The position numbers were made by a program, and so were the translations under genes. The notes below the pieces were generated by a model that was not told the origin of the DNA, searched no databases, and saw only the letters and a list, made by a program, of their open reading frames with translations. Positions 1-9,476 of a DNA stretch of 64,000 nucleotides are shown here, in pieces. The first letter of the stretch is position 1. Each line of letters opens with the position of its first letter. Source of the stretch: Gallionella sp. (GTDB taxonomy: Bacteria > Pseudomonadota > Gammaproteobacteria > Burkholderiales > Gallionellaceae); contig JAQTMZ010000007.1 of assembly GCA_028714075.1 (NCBI GenBank), positions 1 through 64,000 on the forward strand, written 5' to 3'.

Positions 1-106
1 CAAGATGTCTGCCCTCGGTGCGGCAATGCGCAAGCTGGTGCATTTGTGTTTCGGTGTGCTTAAAACACGGCAGCCTTACCAGCCAAATTATGCAAAAATC
101 GCTTGA
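1..106 (+). CDS. C-terminal end of an IS110-family transposase (cut by window edge)
   Basis: The frame beginning at base 2 is open to a TGA at 104-106. Its last residues include LGAAMRKLVHLCFGVLKT followed by RQPYQPNYA, which resembles the conserved end of the transposase_20 domain of IS110/IS116/IS902 transposases. Only about 34 codons are in the window, so integrity of the element cannot be judged. Just after the stop, the frame beginning at base 96 reads SLDWKDGIYT and stops at 129-131, overlapping the yhcH stop. Similar LD-x-x-x-GI endings occur in relatives, so a frameshift near the 3' end is possible. Family recognition is from memory of the motif. Confidence 0.65.
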   Translation, partial: KMSALGAAMRKLVHLCFGVLKTRQPYQPNYAKIA

Positions 107-121
107 CTGGAAAGACGGTAT

Positions 122-571
122 CTACACTTGATTCACCGCCACCTTGAAAATTGCCTTGCGTATGTTGCCGACGCTGACCAGCGGCGCATGCGCATCCTCC
201 GGAAAGAAGATGCAGAACGCGCCGGGCGGCGTGGCGATCCACGTTGCCGGAGCATCGTGAAAAAACTGTATATCTTCCTTGTAATCGCTCACCGGCTGCG
301 CGCAATCCGCCAGCGCCTTCCAGCCCATTTCGTCCACGCCTTCCAGCACCAACTGAATATCGATGTACTTGCGGTGGCATTCCAGCTTCGCCGCCTCGCG
401 CGTACGCCCGGCAACATTCTCCACGATGACGAACAACTGCTCGCCGACGATGGGATAGCGCCCCGGCGCGAGCGCCAGCAGGTCGGTGTTGCGGATGTAT
501 TCGAACGCGCGCGGGAACAGGGGATGCAGCGCGGCGTAGCGGTCGGATTGGGATAGAGATGAGAAGATCAT
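122..571 (-). CDS. YhcH/YjgK/YiaL family protein (DUF386, cupin-like)
   Basis: A 149-residue protein of the YhcH/YjgK/YiaL (EbgC/TabA-like) family, single-domain cupin-fold proteins linked to sugar and sialic acid catabolism or biofilm control, with no settled reaction. Family hallmarks are GRYPIVGE near residue 38, CHRKYIDIQLVLEG near 66, and FFPEDAHAP near 125. The histidines and acidic residues of the last two are the likely metal ligands. Full length for the family. It starts one base after the stop of the upstream secreted-protein gene, so the two are probably co-transcribed. A broken second copy of its 5' end lies at 1597-1727. The substrate is unknown. Confidence 0.85.
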   Translation of the reverse strand: MIFSSLSQSDRYAALHPLFPRAFEYIRNTDLLALAPGRYPIVGEQLFVIVENVAGRTREAAKLECHRKYIDIQLVLEGVDEMGWKALADCAQPVSDYKEDIQFFHDAPATWIATPPGAFCIFFPEDAHAPLVSVGNIRKAIFKVAVNQV

Positions 572-572
572 G

Positions 573-1727
573 TTATTGACAGATATTGTTGTAGGGTATG
601 TTTTTCAGATGGCTAGTGTCGCCATATATTAGGAGATCGTACTGTATCGGGTTTTCTTGCCCGAGTTGAACGCTTGAATATAATTTAGAAGCTTTCGTTA
701 AATGAAATAGCCCGATTTCTTTCGCTACCAATTGAAGAAATTCCGTTAAGCCAAAGTGGCGAACGCAGATACTGAGTTGTGCGGCAAGGGGCGTGGCTGT
801 TACCGATGAGATTGTGACATCCGCTGGCAAGATGGATTCGATTTTTTTCAGGGTAATTGGAGATCGATTTATGTCGGCACGAAAGCTCCGGAGGATGTAT
901 CTGAGCTCAGGCTCAATTTTCTGAAAGGTCTCGCTGGTTGCCGACAGAATAATCTCGACAAATTTACCATGGTTGATGGCATGGATAACGAAAGCCTTCA
1001 GTTTGGTATCTGTATTTACCGAAAACTCTGTTAGATAGCCAAATGAGTTTTGCATTGACAACCCATCAGTTCCTAAGACCGAGAGTTGGATAATTGGCCA
1101 GCTTTGCGTGGTGTTGCTGGCTTGCTTGTTATATGTCTCTGAGGTTAGTAATCTGATAATTGGCCAGCCTCTGTTAAGTGTGAGGCTTCTTGATAGGAGT
1201 TCTATATTTGCATTTGGCGGTACGTTGAATGCTGTGATATTTAACCCTGGAGCCATGGCGCTTTGACCATTGGCAAGAATTGGCCGATAACCTTTCCATG
1301 CGCGAAATAACGGATTGGAGGCGTCTATTAATTGAGAAGAGCGATCATTAGTAGTTGTAGAGATGCTCCAACCTTCTACATGAAATAATAAATTTGATGC
1401 ATCCATTGTCGGAGATGAACGATCATCTGCAGTTGTCGATATGCTCCACCCCGCTGGAAGTGAAAACAAAATGGAAGCTTCTCCAATTTGCTCAGCCCAC
1501 GCGCCGTTGATTGCGGAACTGATACAAATTACTAGACTGAAAGCAATTGATTTTATGGCACTTTTCTTATATGAATTTTGCCACCATTGTTTTCGCCAGC
1601 TCACCGACGATTGGATAGCGTCCCAACGCGAGCGACGGCAGATCGGTGCGGATGAATTCAAGTTATATGGGGACAGCAGATGCAGCGCGATGTGGCGGCC
1701 AAGTTGAGAGCGGGTGGAGCAAATCAT
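573..1727 (-). CDS. hypothetical exported protein, degraded paralogue of the next gene
   Basis: About 384 codons from the ATG at 1727 (a TTG at 1736 is also in frame). From about residue 60 it is clearly homologous to the 285-aa protein at 1727-2584: both share GKFVEIIL, TSETFQ, and a C-terminal DLLIYGDTSHL-type motif. The natural start appears lost. Where the paralogue has ATG-AAA-TCA-ATT-GC, this copy has ATA-AAA-TCA-ATT-GC (1554-1556), so translation would have to begin inside a yhcH relic and give a roughly 57-residue non-homologous leader before the hydrophobic signal-like segment. It also carries a 78-bp internal tandem duplication and a second duplicated WPII block. Probably decaying; function unknown. 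Confidence 0.6.
   Translation of the reverse strand: MICSTRSQLGRHIALHLLSPYNLNSSAPICRRSRWDAIQSSVSWRKQWWQNSYKKSAIKSIAFSLVICISSAINGAWAEQIGEASILFSLPAGWSISTTADDRSSPTMDASNLLFHVEGWSISTTTNDRSSQLIDASNPLFRAWKGYRPILANGQSAMAPGLNITAFNVPPNANIELLSRSLTLNRGWPIIRLLTSETYNKQASNTTQSWPIIQLSVLGTDGLSMQNSFGYLTEFSVNTDTKLKAFVIHAINHGKFVEIILSATSETFQKIEPELRYILRSFRADINRSPITLKKIESILPADVTISSVTATPLAAQLSICVRHFGLTEFLQLVAKEIGLFHLTKASKLYSSVQLGQENPIQYDLLIYGDTSHLKNIPYNNICQ
1303..1458. repeat. 78-bp tandem duplication inside the degraded secreted-protein gene
   Basis: Two consecutive units with period 78 bp (about 1303-1380 and 1381-1458). Each unit encodes, on the minus strand, a block beginning GWSISTT and containing DRSS and DAS-N-LF. 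The 26-codon period keeps the frame. The block is single in the neighbouring paralogue, so it arose after the gene duplication. Confidence 0.8.
1597..1727 (-). pseudogene. relic of a second yhcH copy (5' end only)
   Basis: Read on the minus strand, this stretch aligns with the first ~40 codons of the intact yhcH at 122-571. It starts ATG-ATT, contains the RxxALHxL-type stretch, then after a one-base frameshift reads EFIRTDLPSLALGRYPIVGE against FEYIRNTDLLALAPGRYPIVGE in the intact gene. Homology stops at about 1597. Its ATG overlaps the stop of the upstream secreted-protein gene (TAATG), the same order and near-zero spacing as the intact pair at 571-575. It is therefore the remnant of a duplicated two-gene unit. 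Confidence 0.75.
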
Positions 1728-2584
1728 TATGGGCAACTCTTGTCATCTTGTTTGCTTACTAGATGGCTAGTGTCTCCATATATCAGAAAGTCAAATCGTA
1801 TTGGTTTTATCATTTGCCCGATTTGAACACGTGGTTTTAGTCTAGTAATATTTGTTAGCTGAAATAGCCCGATACTTTCCTCAACTGATTTAAGAAGTTT
1901 CATCCCCAATACTGTATTTCGCGTGCAGATACCGACTTGTGCACCAAAAGGAACCGCTGTTACCGATGCAATGGTGACATCCGGAGGAAGTATGGATTCG
2001 ATTTTTTCAAGAGTAATGGGAGGTCGATCTATATCAACATGAATGCTATGAATAATTGATCTAAAGTTGGACTCCATGAGTTGAAAAGTTTCGCTGGTTG
2101 TCGACAGAATAATCTCGACAAATTTGCCATTATTGATGGCGTGAATAACAAATACACTTAATTTAGTCCCAGCATTTTCTGAAAATTCTGTTAGATAGCC
2201 AAGAGAGTTTGGCATTGATAGCCCATCAGTCTCTGAAGTCAGGAATTTGATAAATGGCCAGCCTCTCTTGCGCATAAGGGCGCTGGAGATGAGGGCAATA
2301 TTCGCATCAGGTGGCACTTTGAATGCAGTGACATTTAATCCTGGCTCAATGATTTGTCCGTTGGAATTAACAATTGTTTGATACGGCTTATACTTCCAAG
2401 CACGAGATAATGGATTGGAAGCGTCCATTGTTGGGGGCGATTGATTATTATTACTCGATTTTTCCCACCCACCTGGAAGCAAGAAGGCGATAGAGGCTTC
2501 TCCGACGGCAACGCTTTGATCGGCAAATACGTTGCTGATTGTGAAGCTAATACACATGATCAGGCTGAGAGCAATTGATTTCAT
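1727..2584 (-). CDS. hypothetical exported protein
   Basis: A 285-residue protein beginning with a signal peptide (MKSIALSLIMCISFTISNVFA, cleavage near residue 21). A strong AAGGAGGG ribosome site precedes the ATG. I do not recognise the family. The mature part has two halves: one with WPFIKFLTSET and GKFVEIIL (roughly residues 100-180), and a C-terminal part with KIESILPPDVTIASVTA and IYGDTSHL. Its paralogue lies immediately downstream. Base composition is visibly more AT-rich than the flanking housekeeping genes, consistent with acquisition by transfer. Periplasmic or secreted location is inferred from the signal peptide only. Confidence 0.75.
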   Translation of the reverse strand: MKSIALSLIMCISFTISNVFADQSVAVGEASIAFLLPGGWEKSSNNNQSPPTMDASNPLSRAWKYKPYQTIVNSNGQIIEPGLNVTAFKVPPDANIALISSALMRKRGWPFIKFLTSETDGLSMPNSLGYLTEFSENAGTKLSVFVIHAINNGKFVEIILSTTSETFQLMESNFRSIIHSIHVDIDRPPITLEKIESILPPDVTIASVTAVPFGAQVGICTRNTVLGMKLLKSVEESIGLFQLTNITRLKPRVQIGQMIKPIRFDFLIYGDTSHLVSKQDDKSCP

Positions 2585-2598
2585 CGCACCTTCCCTCC

Positions 2599-3936
2599 TT
2601 ATAAAAACCTCGCTACCATACCCTTAGCCAGTTCACCCTGCAACGGTATCTGCACGCGATAGCCGCTGCCCGGCGCGACTTTCAGCGCTTCGCCTTTGAG
2701 GTTGCGCATCTCATTCAATACGATGATGTGGTTGCCGGAAGGGTGGATGATTTCGAGTCTGTCGCCGACCTGGAATTTATTCTTCACGTCGATCTCGGCG
2801 ATGCCGTTCGCGCAACTGACGATGTCGCCGACATATTGCTGGCGCGTGCTTTCGGAGTGGCCCTGCATGTAGTTCTGATGCTCGTGGGTGTGGTGGCGTT
2901 CGAGGAAGCCGTCGGTGTAGCCTCGGCTCGCCAGCGCATCCAGCGCGCCGAGCAGCGCGTAGTTGAACGGTCTGCCCGCGACCGCATCGTCGATCGCTTG
3001 GCGGTACACCTGCGCGGTGCGCGCGACGTAGTAGATGGACTTGGTGCGGCCCTCGACCTTGAGCGAATCAACGCCGATCTTCACCAGCTGCTCGACATGC
3101 TCCACCGCGCGCAGGTCCTTGGAGTTCATGATGTAGGTGCCATGCTCGTCTTCCAGCACCGGCATCAATTCCTCGGGATGGTCGGGGCGCGAGATCAGGT
3201 AGGCGCGGTCGGCGAGAGGGTGGCGCGGCTGGCTGCCGCAGGACGACAGCGCGCTTTCGCTCAGCGCCTTGTCGAAGTCGAAATCTATCTTCTGGATATC
3301 GCCGGTGCCATCTTCTTGGGCGCTGTCCACCTTGTAATCCCAGCGGCAGGAGTTGGTGCAGGTGCCCTGGTTGGCGTCGCGGTGATTGAAGTAGCCGGAC
3401 AGCAGACAGCGCCCGGAATAGGCCATGCACAGCGCGCCGTGGATGAATACTTCGATCTCGATGTCCGGGCACTGCTGGCGGATTTCCTCGATCTCGTCCA
3501 GCGACAGTTCGCGCGACAGGATGACGCGCGTCAGGCCGAGCGCTTGCCAGAATTTCACCGCCGCATAGTTGACCGTGTTGGCCTGCACCGACAGATGAAC
3601 CTGCATTTCCGGCCAGCGTTCTCGCACCATTGCGATCAGGCCGGGATCGGCCATGATCAGCGCGTCCGGCCGCATCGCGATGACCGGCTCCATGTCCGCC
3701 ATGTAGGTCTTTACCTTGGCGTTGTGCGGCATCAGGTTGCTGGCGACGAACAGTTTCTTGCCGAGCGCGTGCGCTTCCTGAATGCCGGTGTGCAACTCTT
3801 CCAACTGGAATTCGTTGTTGCGCGCGCGCAAGCTGTAGCGCGGCTGTCCGGCGTACACCGCATCCGCGCCGAAGGCGAAGGCGCTGCGCATTTTTTCCAG
3901 CGTGCCGGCAGGGAGCAGCAGTTCGGGGGGCTTCAT
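2599..3936 (-). CDS. trhP: TrhP, U32-family tRNA uridine-34 hydroxylation protein
   Basis: A 445-residue peptidase-U32-fold protein closely matching E. coli YegQ/TrhP. It opens KPPELLLPAGTLEKM and continues DAVYAGQPRYSLR. The U32 signature EVFIHGALCMAYSGRC and the NQGTCTNSCRW block contribute cysteines at about residues 170, 177, 193 and 197, which are metal-cluster ligands in this superfamily. TrhP takes part in prephenate-dependent 5-hydroxyuridine formation at the tRNA wobble base. The start is set at the ATG before KPPELLL. Further upstream the frame runs into a palindromic repeat and reads unrelated residues. It is on the same strand as the ahcY-metF operon, but a repeat separates them. 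Confidence 0.9.
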   Translation of the reverse strand: MKPPELLLPAGTLEKMRSAFAFGADAVYAGQPRYSLRARNNEFQLEELHTGIQEAHALGKKLFVASNLMPHNAKVKTYMADMEPVIAMRPDALIMADPGLIAMVRERWPEMQVHLSVQANTVNYAAVKFWQALGLTRVILSRELSLDEIEEIRQQCPDIEIEVFIHGALCMAYSGRCLLSGYFNHRDANQGTCTNSCRWDYKVDSAQEDGTGDIQKIDFDFDKALSESALSSCGSQPRHPLADRAYLISRPDHPEELMPVLEDEHGTYIMNSKDLRAVEHVEQLVKIGVDSLKVEGRTKSIYYVARTAQVYRQAIDDAVAGRPFNYALLGALDALASRGYTDGFLERHHTHEHQNYMQGHSESTRQQYVGDIVSCANGIAEIDVKNKFQVGDRLEIIHPSGNHIIVLNEMRNLKGEALKVAPGSGYRVQIPLQGELAKGMVARFL

Positions 3937-3961
3937 CAGCATGATGCGCGGTGCGATCGGA

Positions 3962-4019
3962 CGTATTGCCATACACCCCTACAGGCGCGCGGGTTGTAGG
4001 GGCGTATGGCAATACGCCC
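3962..4019. repeat. short palindromic intergenic repeat, family A copy 1
   Basis: Arms CGTATTGCCATACACCCCTA and TAGGGGCGTATGGCAATACG flank a short loop and form a near-perfect hairpin between trhP and metF. The same sequence recurs at 50078-50145 and 60779-60839, and a variant at 50965-51032. Confidence 0.9.
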
Positions 4020-4054
4020 TGCGGCAAGGAGCAAGGAGAAATCTGTAATGCGCA

Positions 4055-4885
4055 TCAAAGCCCAAGCCGCCGACAAATCGCCAGTGATGGCGCAGCCTGG
4101 TTCAGCGTGTAGAAATGCAGGCCGGGCGCGCCACCGGCCAACAGGCGTTCGCATAATGCAGTGACCACATCCTGCCCGAATTCCTGTATCGAATCGCTGT
4201 CGTCGCCGAAGCTTTCCAGCGTGCGGCGTATCCAGCGCGGGATTTCCGCGCCGCAGGTGTCGGAGAAGCGTGCCAGTTGCGCAAATTTCACGATCGGCAT
4301 GATGCCCGGCACGATGGGAACGGTGACGCCCAGCTTGCGGCATTTGTCGACGAAATAAAAATAACTGTCGGCATTGTAGAAATACTGGGTGATCGCCGAA
4401 TCCGCGCCGGCGGCAACTTTGCGCTTGAAGTTGAGCATGTCGTCGCGCGCCGAATTGGCCTGCGGGTGAAATTCCGGGTAGGCCGCCACTTCGATGTGGA
4501 AGTGCATGCCGGTTTGCGCGCGGATGAACGACACCAGCTCGTTGGCATACTGGAATTCGCCGATGCTGGCCATGCCGGAGGGCAGGTCGCCGCGCAGCGC
4601 CACGATGCGCTTGATGCCCATGTCCTTGTAGGCGAGCAGCATGGCGCGGATGTTGTCACGCGTCGAGCCGACGCACGACAGGTGCGGCGTTGCATTGTAG
4701 CCTTCGGCCTTGATTTGCCGAATGGTTTCCATGGTGCGCTCCTGGGTGGAGCCGCCCGCGCCGAAGGTGACGGAGAAGAATTCCGGGTGGAGCTCCGCCA
4801 GTTGCTTGCGCACGGCAGCAAGTTTCTCCGCCCCTTCCGGAGTTTGCGGCGGATAAAATTCAAAGCTGAAAAGCGGTTTGCTCAT
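4055..4885 (-). CDS. metF: 5,10-methylenetetrahydrofolate reductase
   Basis: A 276-residue FAD enzyme that reduces methylene-THF to methyl-THF, the methyl donor for methionine synthesis. The N-terminal FSFEFYPPQTPEG, SVTFGAGGS, ALRGDLP, HIEVAAYPE and ITQYFYN blocks are all in family order for a TIM-barrel MetF. Length is slightly below the ~296 of E. coli but complete. It is the last gene of the run ahcY - holin-like - metF, 7 bp after the membrane protein gene. It is therefore likely controlled by the SAH riboswitch ahead of ahcY, coupling removal of SAH to regeneration of methionine. Confidence 0.95.
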   Translation of the reverse strand: MSKPLFSFEFYPPQTPEGAEKLAAVRKQLAELHPEFFSVTFGAGGSTQERTMETIRQIKAEGYNATPHLSCVGSTRDNIRAMLLAYKDMGIKRIVALRGDLPSGMASIGEFQYANELVSFIRAQTGMHFHIEVAAYPEFHPQANSARDDMLNFKRKVAAGADSAITQYFYNADSYFYFVDKCRKLGVTVPIVPGIMPIVKFAQLARFSDTCGAEIPRWIRRTLESFGDDSDSIQEFGQDVVTALCERLLAGGAPGLHFYTLNQAAPSLAICRRLGL

Positions 4886-4892
4886 GCCATCC

Positions 4893-5252
4893 TCATTTAT
4901 TGTGCGGCCTCATGACTTGTGCAGCGGCTGCGGACAGCGCCCACGAAAAAATACTGTACAGCACCGCGCCCAATACGCCGTGCCAGAAACTGTCCACGAC
5001 AAAGCCGCGCAGCACCGAGCCGACGAACCAGAACAGCAGCCCGTTGATGACGAAAATGAACAATCCCAGCGTCAGCAAGGTGACCGGCAGGGTGAGCAGC
5101 AGCAGCAACGGGCGGATCAGCGTGTTGACCAGCCCGAGAAAAAATGCGGCAACCAGAGCCGAAGTGAAACCGTCAACATGAATGCCCGGCACGAAGTTCG
5201 CCACGGCCAGCAAGGCCAGCGCATTCAGTATCCAGATTAACAGCAGTCTCAT
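4893..5252 (-). CDS. phage-holin-4-like (YvlD-type) integral membrane protein
   Basis: A 119-residue, very hydrophobic protein with about four predicted membrane helices. It contains VANFVPGIHVDGFTSAL and LGLVNTLIRPLLLLLTLP, typical of the small YvlD/phage_holin_4_2 family. Despite the family name there is no phage context: it sits between ahcY and metF, a placement I recall from other betaproteobacteria. Function is unknown. The conserved position in a methyl-cycle operon suggests a housekeeping membrane role. Confidence 0.85.
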   Translation of the reverse strand: MRLLLIWILNALALLAVANFVPGIHVDGFTSALVAAFFLGLVNTLIRPLLLLLTLPVTLLTLGLFIFVINGLLFWFVGSVLRGFVVDSFWHGVLGAVLYSIFSWALSAAAAQVMRPHNK

Positions 5253-5283
5253 GATGTCATCTCTAAAGTTGCCAAAAAAAACA

Positions 5284-5368
5284 ACCCACCCCCATCCTAA
5301 CCTTCCCCCTGAAGGGGAAGGGACTCAGTTCCTCCCCCTTCAAGGGGGAGGCTAGGAGGGGGATGGGG
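5284..5368. repeat. large G/C-rich inverted repeat after ahcY
   Basis: Left arm CCCACCCCCATCCTAACCTT continuing into CCCCCTGAAGGGG, right arm CCCCCTTCAAGGGGGAGGCT continuing to GGGATGGGG. The two halves are complementary over most of 80 bp, and each contains its own small palindrome. Similar stretches occur at 27262-27298 and 54112-54263. In the ahcY-to-membrane-gene gap it could fold in the mRNA and reduce read-through. Confidence 0.8.
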
Positions 5369-5422
5369 TAAATGTTGAATTACTGAATTACGATTAACGA
5401 TATTTTAGAATTTCTGCATCCC

Positions 5423-6826
<1,404 letters not shown>

Positions 6827-6880
6827 AAAGCACTCCATTCATAAAAGTTAATGAATAGGTGCCGTTGAAACGAAATCGCT

Positions 6881-6943
6881 GCTCCGAGCCTGACGGGGGA
6901 CTGGTTGTCCAGACCCGCTGCAGCACCTCTCGGAGAGCGGGGA
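6881..6943 (-). promoter_or_regulatory. S-adenosylhomocysteine (SAH) riboswitch
   Basis: On the minus strand, 55 bases ahead of ahcY, the RNA would read CUCUCCGAG, then AGGUGCUGCAGCGGG, a variable loop, and finally CCGUCAGGCUCGGAG. The outer helix pairs CUCCGAG with CUCGGAG, and the internal GAGG-GC-CUGC block matches the core of the ahcY-associated SAH riboswitch class of beta- and gammaproteobacteria. These riboswitches turn expression on when SAH accumulates. Assignment rests on motif, structure and gene context. Confidence 0.88.
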
Positions 6944-6972
6944 TTATAAACGAAAAGGGCTTTTTTGCTAAA
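6943..6972 (-). promoter_or_regulatory. probable sigma-70 promoter of the ahcY operon
   Basis: A perfect TATAAT (6943-6948, minus strand) abuts the riboswitch. A weak -35 (TTTAGC, 6967-6972) lies 18 bases upstream. Transcription would start almost at the first base of the riboswitch helix, as expected for an aptamer at the very 5' end of the mRNA. Confidence 0.55.
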
Positions 6973-6987
6973 GCGAAGTTAATCCGA

Positions 6988-7038
6988 AACCCGGTGATGC
7001 CTCATTTCTATATAGCATACGAGAAAGGCATCCGGGTT
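6988..7038 (-). terminator. hairpin just after rho (possible terminator or attenuator)
   Basis: Arms AACCCGGTGATGCCT (6988-7002) and AGGCATCCGGGTT (7026-7038) are complementary apart from a small bulge, two bases beyond the rho stop. In the minus direction the hairpin is followed by a short T run. It may end rho transcription ahead of the ahcY promoter. Confidence 0.5.
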
Positions 7039-7040
7039 CT

Positions 7041-8297
7041 TTAGCGGCGCATCGAGTCGAAGAACTCGGCGTTGTTCTTGGTCGCCTTGATCTTGTCGAG
7101 CAGGAATTCCATCGCTTCCAGTTCGTCCATCGGGTAGAGCAGTTTGCGCAGCAGCCAGATCCTTTGCAGGATGTCCGCTTTGATCAGCAGCTCTTCCTTG
7201 CGCGTACCGGAGCGGTTCACGTTGATCGCCGGATAAATGCGCTTCTCGGCCATGCGGCGATCCAGGTGGATTTCCATGTTGCCGGTGCCCTTGAATTCCT
7301 CGTAGATCACGTCGTCCATGCGCGAACCGGTATCGACCAGCGCGGTGGCGATGATGGTCAGCGAGCCGCCTTCCTCGATGTTGCGCGCCGCGCCGAAGAA
7401 ACGTTTGGGGCGATGCAGCGCGTTGGCGTCCACGCCGCCGGTGAGCACTTTGCCGGAAGACGGAACCACGGTGTTGTAAGCGCGCGCCAGGCGGGTGATC
7501 GAGTCGAGCAGGATCACCACGTCCTTCTTGTGTTCGACCAGGCGTTTGGCTTTTTCCATGACCATTTCCGCAACCTGCACATGGCGGCTGGCCGGTTCGT
7601 CGAAGGTCGAGGCAACCACTTCGCCGCGCACGGTGCGGGTCATCTCGGTCACTTCTTCGGGGCGTTCGTCGATCAGCAGCACGATCAGGATGGCATCGGG
7701 GCTGTTCGCCGAGATGGAATGCGCGATGTGCTGCAGCATCACGGTCTTGCCGGATTTCGGCGAAGCCACCAGCAGGCCGCGCTGTCCCTTGCCGATCGGC
7801 GCGACGATGTCGATGATGCGCCCGGTGATATTTTCTTCGGCGCGTATGTCGCGTTCCAGGATCAGCGGTTCGGTCGGAAATAAGGGGGTCAGGTTTTCAA
7901 ACAGGATCTTGTTTTTCGCATTCTCGGGCGGTTCGCCGTTGACCTTGTCGACCTTTACCAGCGCGACATAGCGCTCGCCGTCCTTGGGGGTGCGTATTTC
8001 GCCGTCGATCGAATCGCCGGTATGCAGGTTGAAACGGCGGATCTGGCTCGGGCTGACGTAAATGTCGTCCGGGCCTGCCAGGTAGGAGGTGTCCGGAGAG
8101 CGCAGGAAGCCGAAGCCGTCCGGCAGGATTTCCAGCGTGCCGTCGCCAAAAATACTTTCGCCTTTTTTCGCCTGGCTTTTCAGCAGGGCAAAAATCAGAT
8201 CCTGTTTGCGCATTCGGTTGGCGTTCTCGATTTGATTGGTTGCGGCCATCTCAACGAGTTCGGTGACGTGTTTTGTTTTCAGGTCAGATAGGTGCAT
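7041..8297 (-). CDS. rho: transcription termination factor Rho
   Basis: A 418-residue hexameric RNA-dependent ATPase that ends transcription at Rho-dependent sites; its length is the family norm. Rho N-terminal helical domain at about 1-45, cold-shock RNA-binding domain at about 50-120 ([13 protein letters not shown]), then a RecA-like ATPase core. The core has Walker A in [17 protein letters not shown], Walker B in [17 protein letters not shown], and the R-loop region RHVQVAEM. It lies downstream of trxA on the same strand, the common trxA-rho order. The 167-base gap leaves room for a separate promoter. Confidence 0.97.
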   Translation of the reverse strand: MHLSDLKTKHVTELVEMAATNQIENANRMRKQDLIFALLKSQAKKGESIFGDGTLEILPDGFGFLRSPDTSYLAGPDDIYVSPSQIRRFNLHTGDSIDGEIRTPKDGERYVALVKVDKVNGEPPENAKNKILFENLTPLFPTEPLILERDIRAEENITGRIIDIVAPIGKGQRGLLVASPKSGKTVMLQHIAHSISANSPDAILIVLLIDERPEEVTEMTRTVRGEVVASTFDEPASRHVQVAEMVMEKAKRLVEHKKDVVILLDSITRLARAYNTVVPSSGKVLTGGVDANALHRPKRFFGAARNIEEGGSLTIIATALVDTGSRMDDVIYEEFKGTGNMEIHLDRRMAEKRIYPAINVNRSGTRKEELLIKADILQRIWLLRKLLYPMDELEAMEFLLDKIKATKNNAEFFDSMRR

Positions 8298-8464
8298 AGC
8301 GGTGCGAGAATGATGATTGAGAAGAGTAGAATGAAAGGGGTCTGGTCGGGTGGCAGATGTCCACCCGCATGGCCTGGAGCGTATTCGTTTTTATTTTTTA
8401 GTTGCCGAGAGGAAAAAACTCAGCGGACGATACAGGAGGCGATGCGGACGGGACAGTAAACGCT

Positions 8465-8791
8465 TTAGATGTGGCTGTCAATAAAAGCGGTTAATTGGGA
8501 TTTTGACAATGCGCCGACCTTGGTGGCTTCGATGTTGCCGTTTTTGAACAGCATCAGGGTCGGAATGCCGCGAATGCCGAATTTCTGCGGGGTTTGCTGG
8601 TTCTCGTCGACGTTCAGCTTGGCGATGTTCAGGCGGCCGGTATATTCCTTGGCAATTTCCTCCAGAATGGGCGCAATCATGCGGCATGGACCGCACCACT
8701 CAGCCCAGTAGTCCACCAGCACGGGCAGTGGAGCCTGCAATACTTCGGCTTCAAAAGTGGCATCGGTAACATATTTTATGTGTTCGCTCAT
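8465..8791 (-). CDS. trxA: thioredoxin 1
   Basis: A 108-residue cytosolic disulfide reductase of standard thioredoxin length. The redox site WCGPC is at residues 32-36, preceded by VLVDYWAEW. The cis-proline loop reads [14 protein letters not shown], and the C-terminus has the usual helix. It reduces protein disulfides and serves ribonucleotide reductase and other enzymes. It sits upstream of rho in the conserved trxA-rho pairing. Confidence 0.96.
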   Translation of the reverse strand: MSEHIKYVTDATFEAEVLQAPLPVLVDYWAEWCGPCRMIAPILEEIAKEYTGRLNIAKLNVDENQQTPQKFGIRGIPTLMLFKNGNIEATKVGALSKSQLTAFIDSHI

Positions 8792-8918
8792 GGTTCAGGT
8801 CTCGCTTTGAATTAAGGGGTGACTGGTAATGTGACACGCGGCGTGCCGGGATGAATCGACGAAGTTCAAGTTGTATCCTAACCAAAAATGACCGCGCTGT
8901 GAAGTGCGGGAAACTTAA

Positions 8919-9476
8919 TTATTTGTGTGCCGGTGCGGTCAGTTCACCCACGTGAAAGCCGAAGTGTCCTTTGCGGCGGTCTGCAAAATAATGTTCCAGG
9001 CTTAATTTTACCGGGCGGAAAGCGATTTCATCCCACGGGATTTCCGCTTCGGCAAAGAGTTTCACTTCCAAGCTCTCTGGCCCCGGGCCGAAATTTATAT
9101 CCAGCAGTTTGGCGCGGAACAGTATATTCACATGGTTGATGTGGGGCAAGCTATACATCGAATACGGTTCGCCGATCGCGATACGCGCGTTGGCTTCTTC
9201 CGCCGTTTCGCGGATGGCCGCTTCGGCCGTGGTCTCGCCGTTTTCCATAAAGCCGCCGGGCAATGTCCATAACCCGTAACGCGGCTCTATGGCACGGCGG
9301 CACAGCAGGATTTTATCTTCCCATTCCGGGATCGCGCCGATCACCATCCTGGGGTTTTGATAATGGATCGTGCCGCAGGCGGTGCAGATATGGCGCGGGC
9401 GATTGTCGTCATCGGGGCAGCGCAATTCGATCGCCGCACCGCAGGATGGGCAGAAGTTTATTTCCAGATTTGCCAC
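8919..9476 (-). CDS. Nudix hydrolase with N-terminal zinc ribbon
   Basis: A 185-residue protein. Residues 1-40 contain two cysteine pairs (CPSCGA and CTACGT) typical of the zinc ribbon seen in NADH pyrophosphatase-like Nudix proteins. The Nudix box GGFMENGETTAEAAIRETAEE lies at about 75-95; its last glycine is replaced by asparagine, so the motif is slightly off consensus. Such enzymes cleave nucleoside diphosphate derivatives, but the substrate cannot be read from sequence. Its start overlaps the 3' end of bamD by 19 bases, suggesting translational coupling. Confidence 0.88.
   Translation of the reverse strand: MANLEINFCPSCGAAIELRCPDDDNRPRHICTACGTIHYQNPRMVIGAIPEWEDKILLCRRAIEPRYGLWTLPGGFMENGETTAEAAIRETAEEANARIAIGEPYSMYSLPHINHVNILFRAKLLDINFGPGPESLEVKLFAEAEIPWDEIAFRPVKLSLEHYFADRRKGHFGFHVGELTAPAHK

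Noticed and set aside
2728-3999. Long plus-strand open frame (423 codons) opposite trhP
   Set aside because: It is the antisense shadow of a GC-rich gene; the minus strand encodes a clear TrhP with all motifs, while this frame has no recognisable domain and low-complexity Val/Ala/Arg content.
4893-5252. A prophage, suggested by the holin-like name
   Set aside because: The protein family is widely chromosomal; the flanking genes are ahcY and metF and there are no phage genes or attachment sites.
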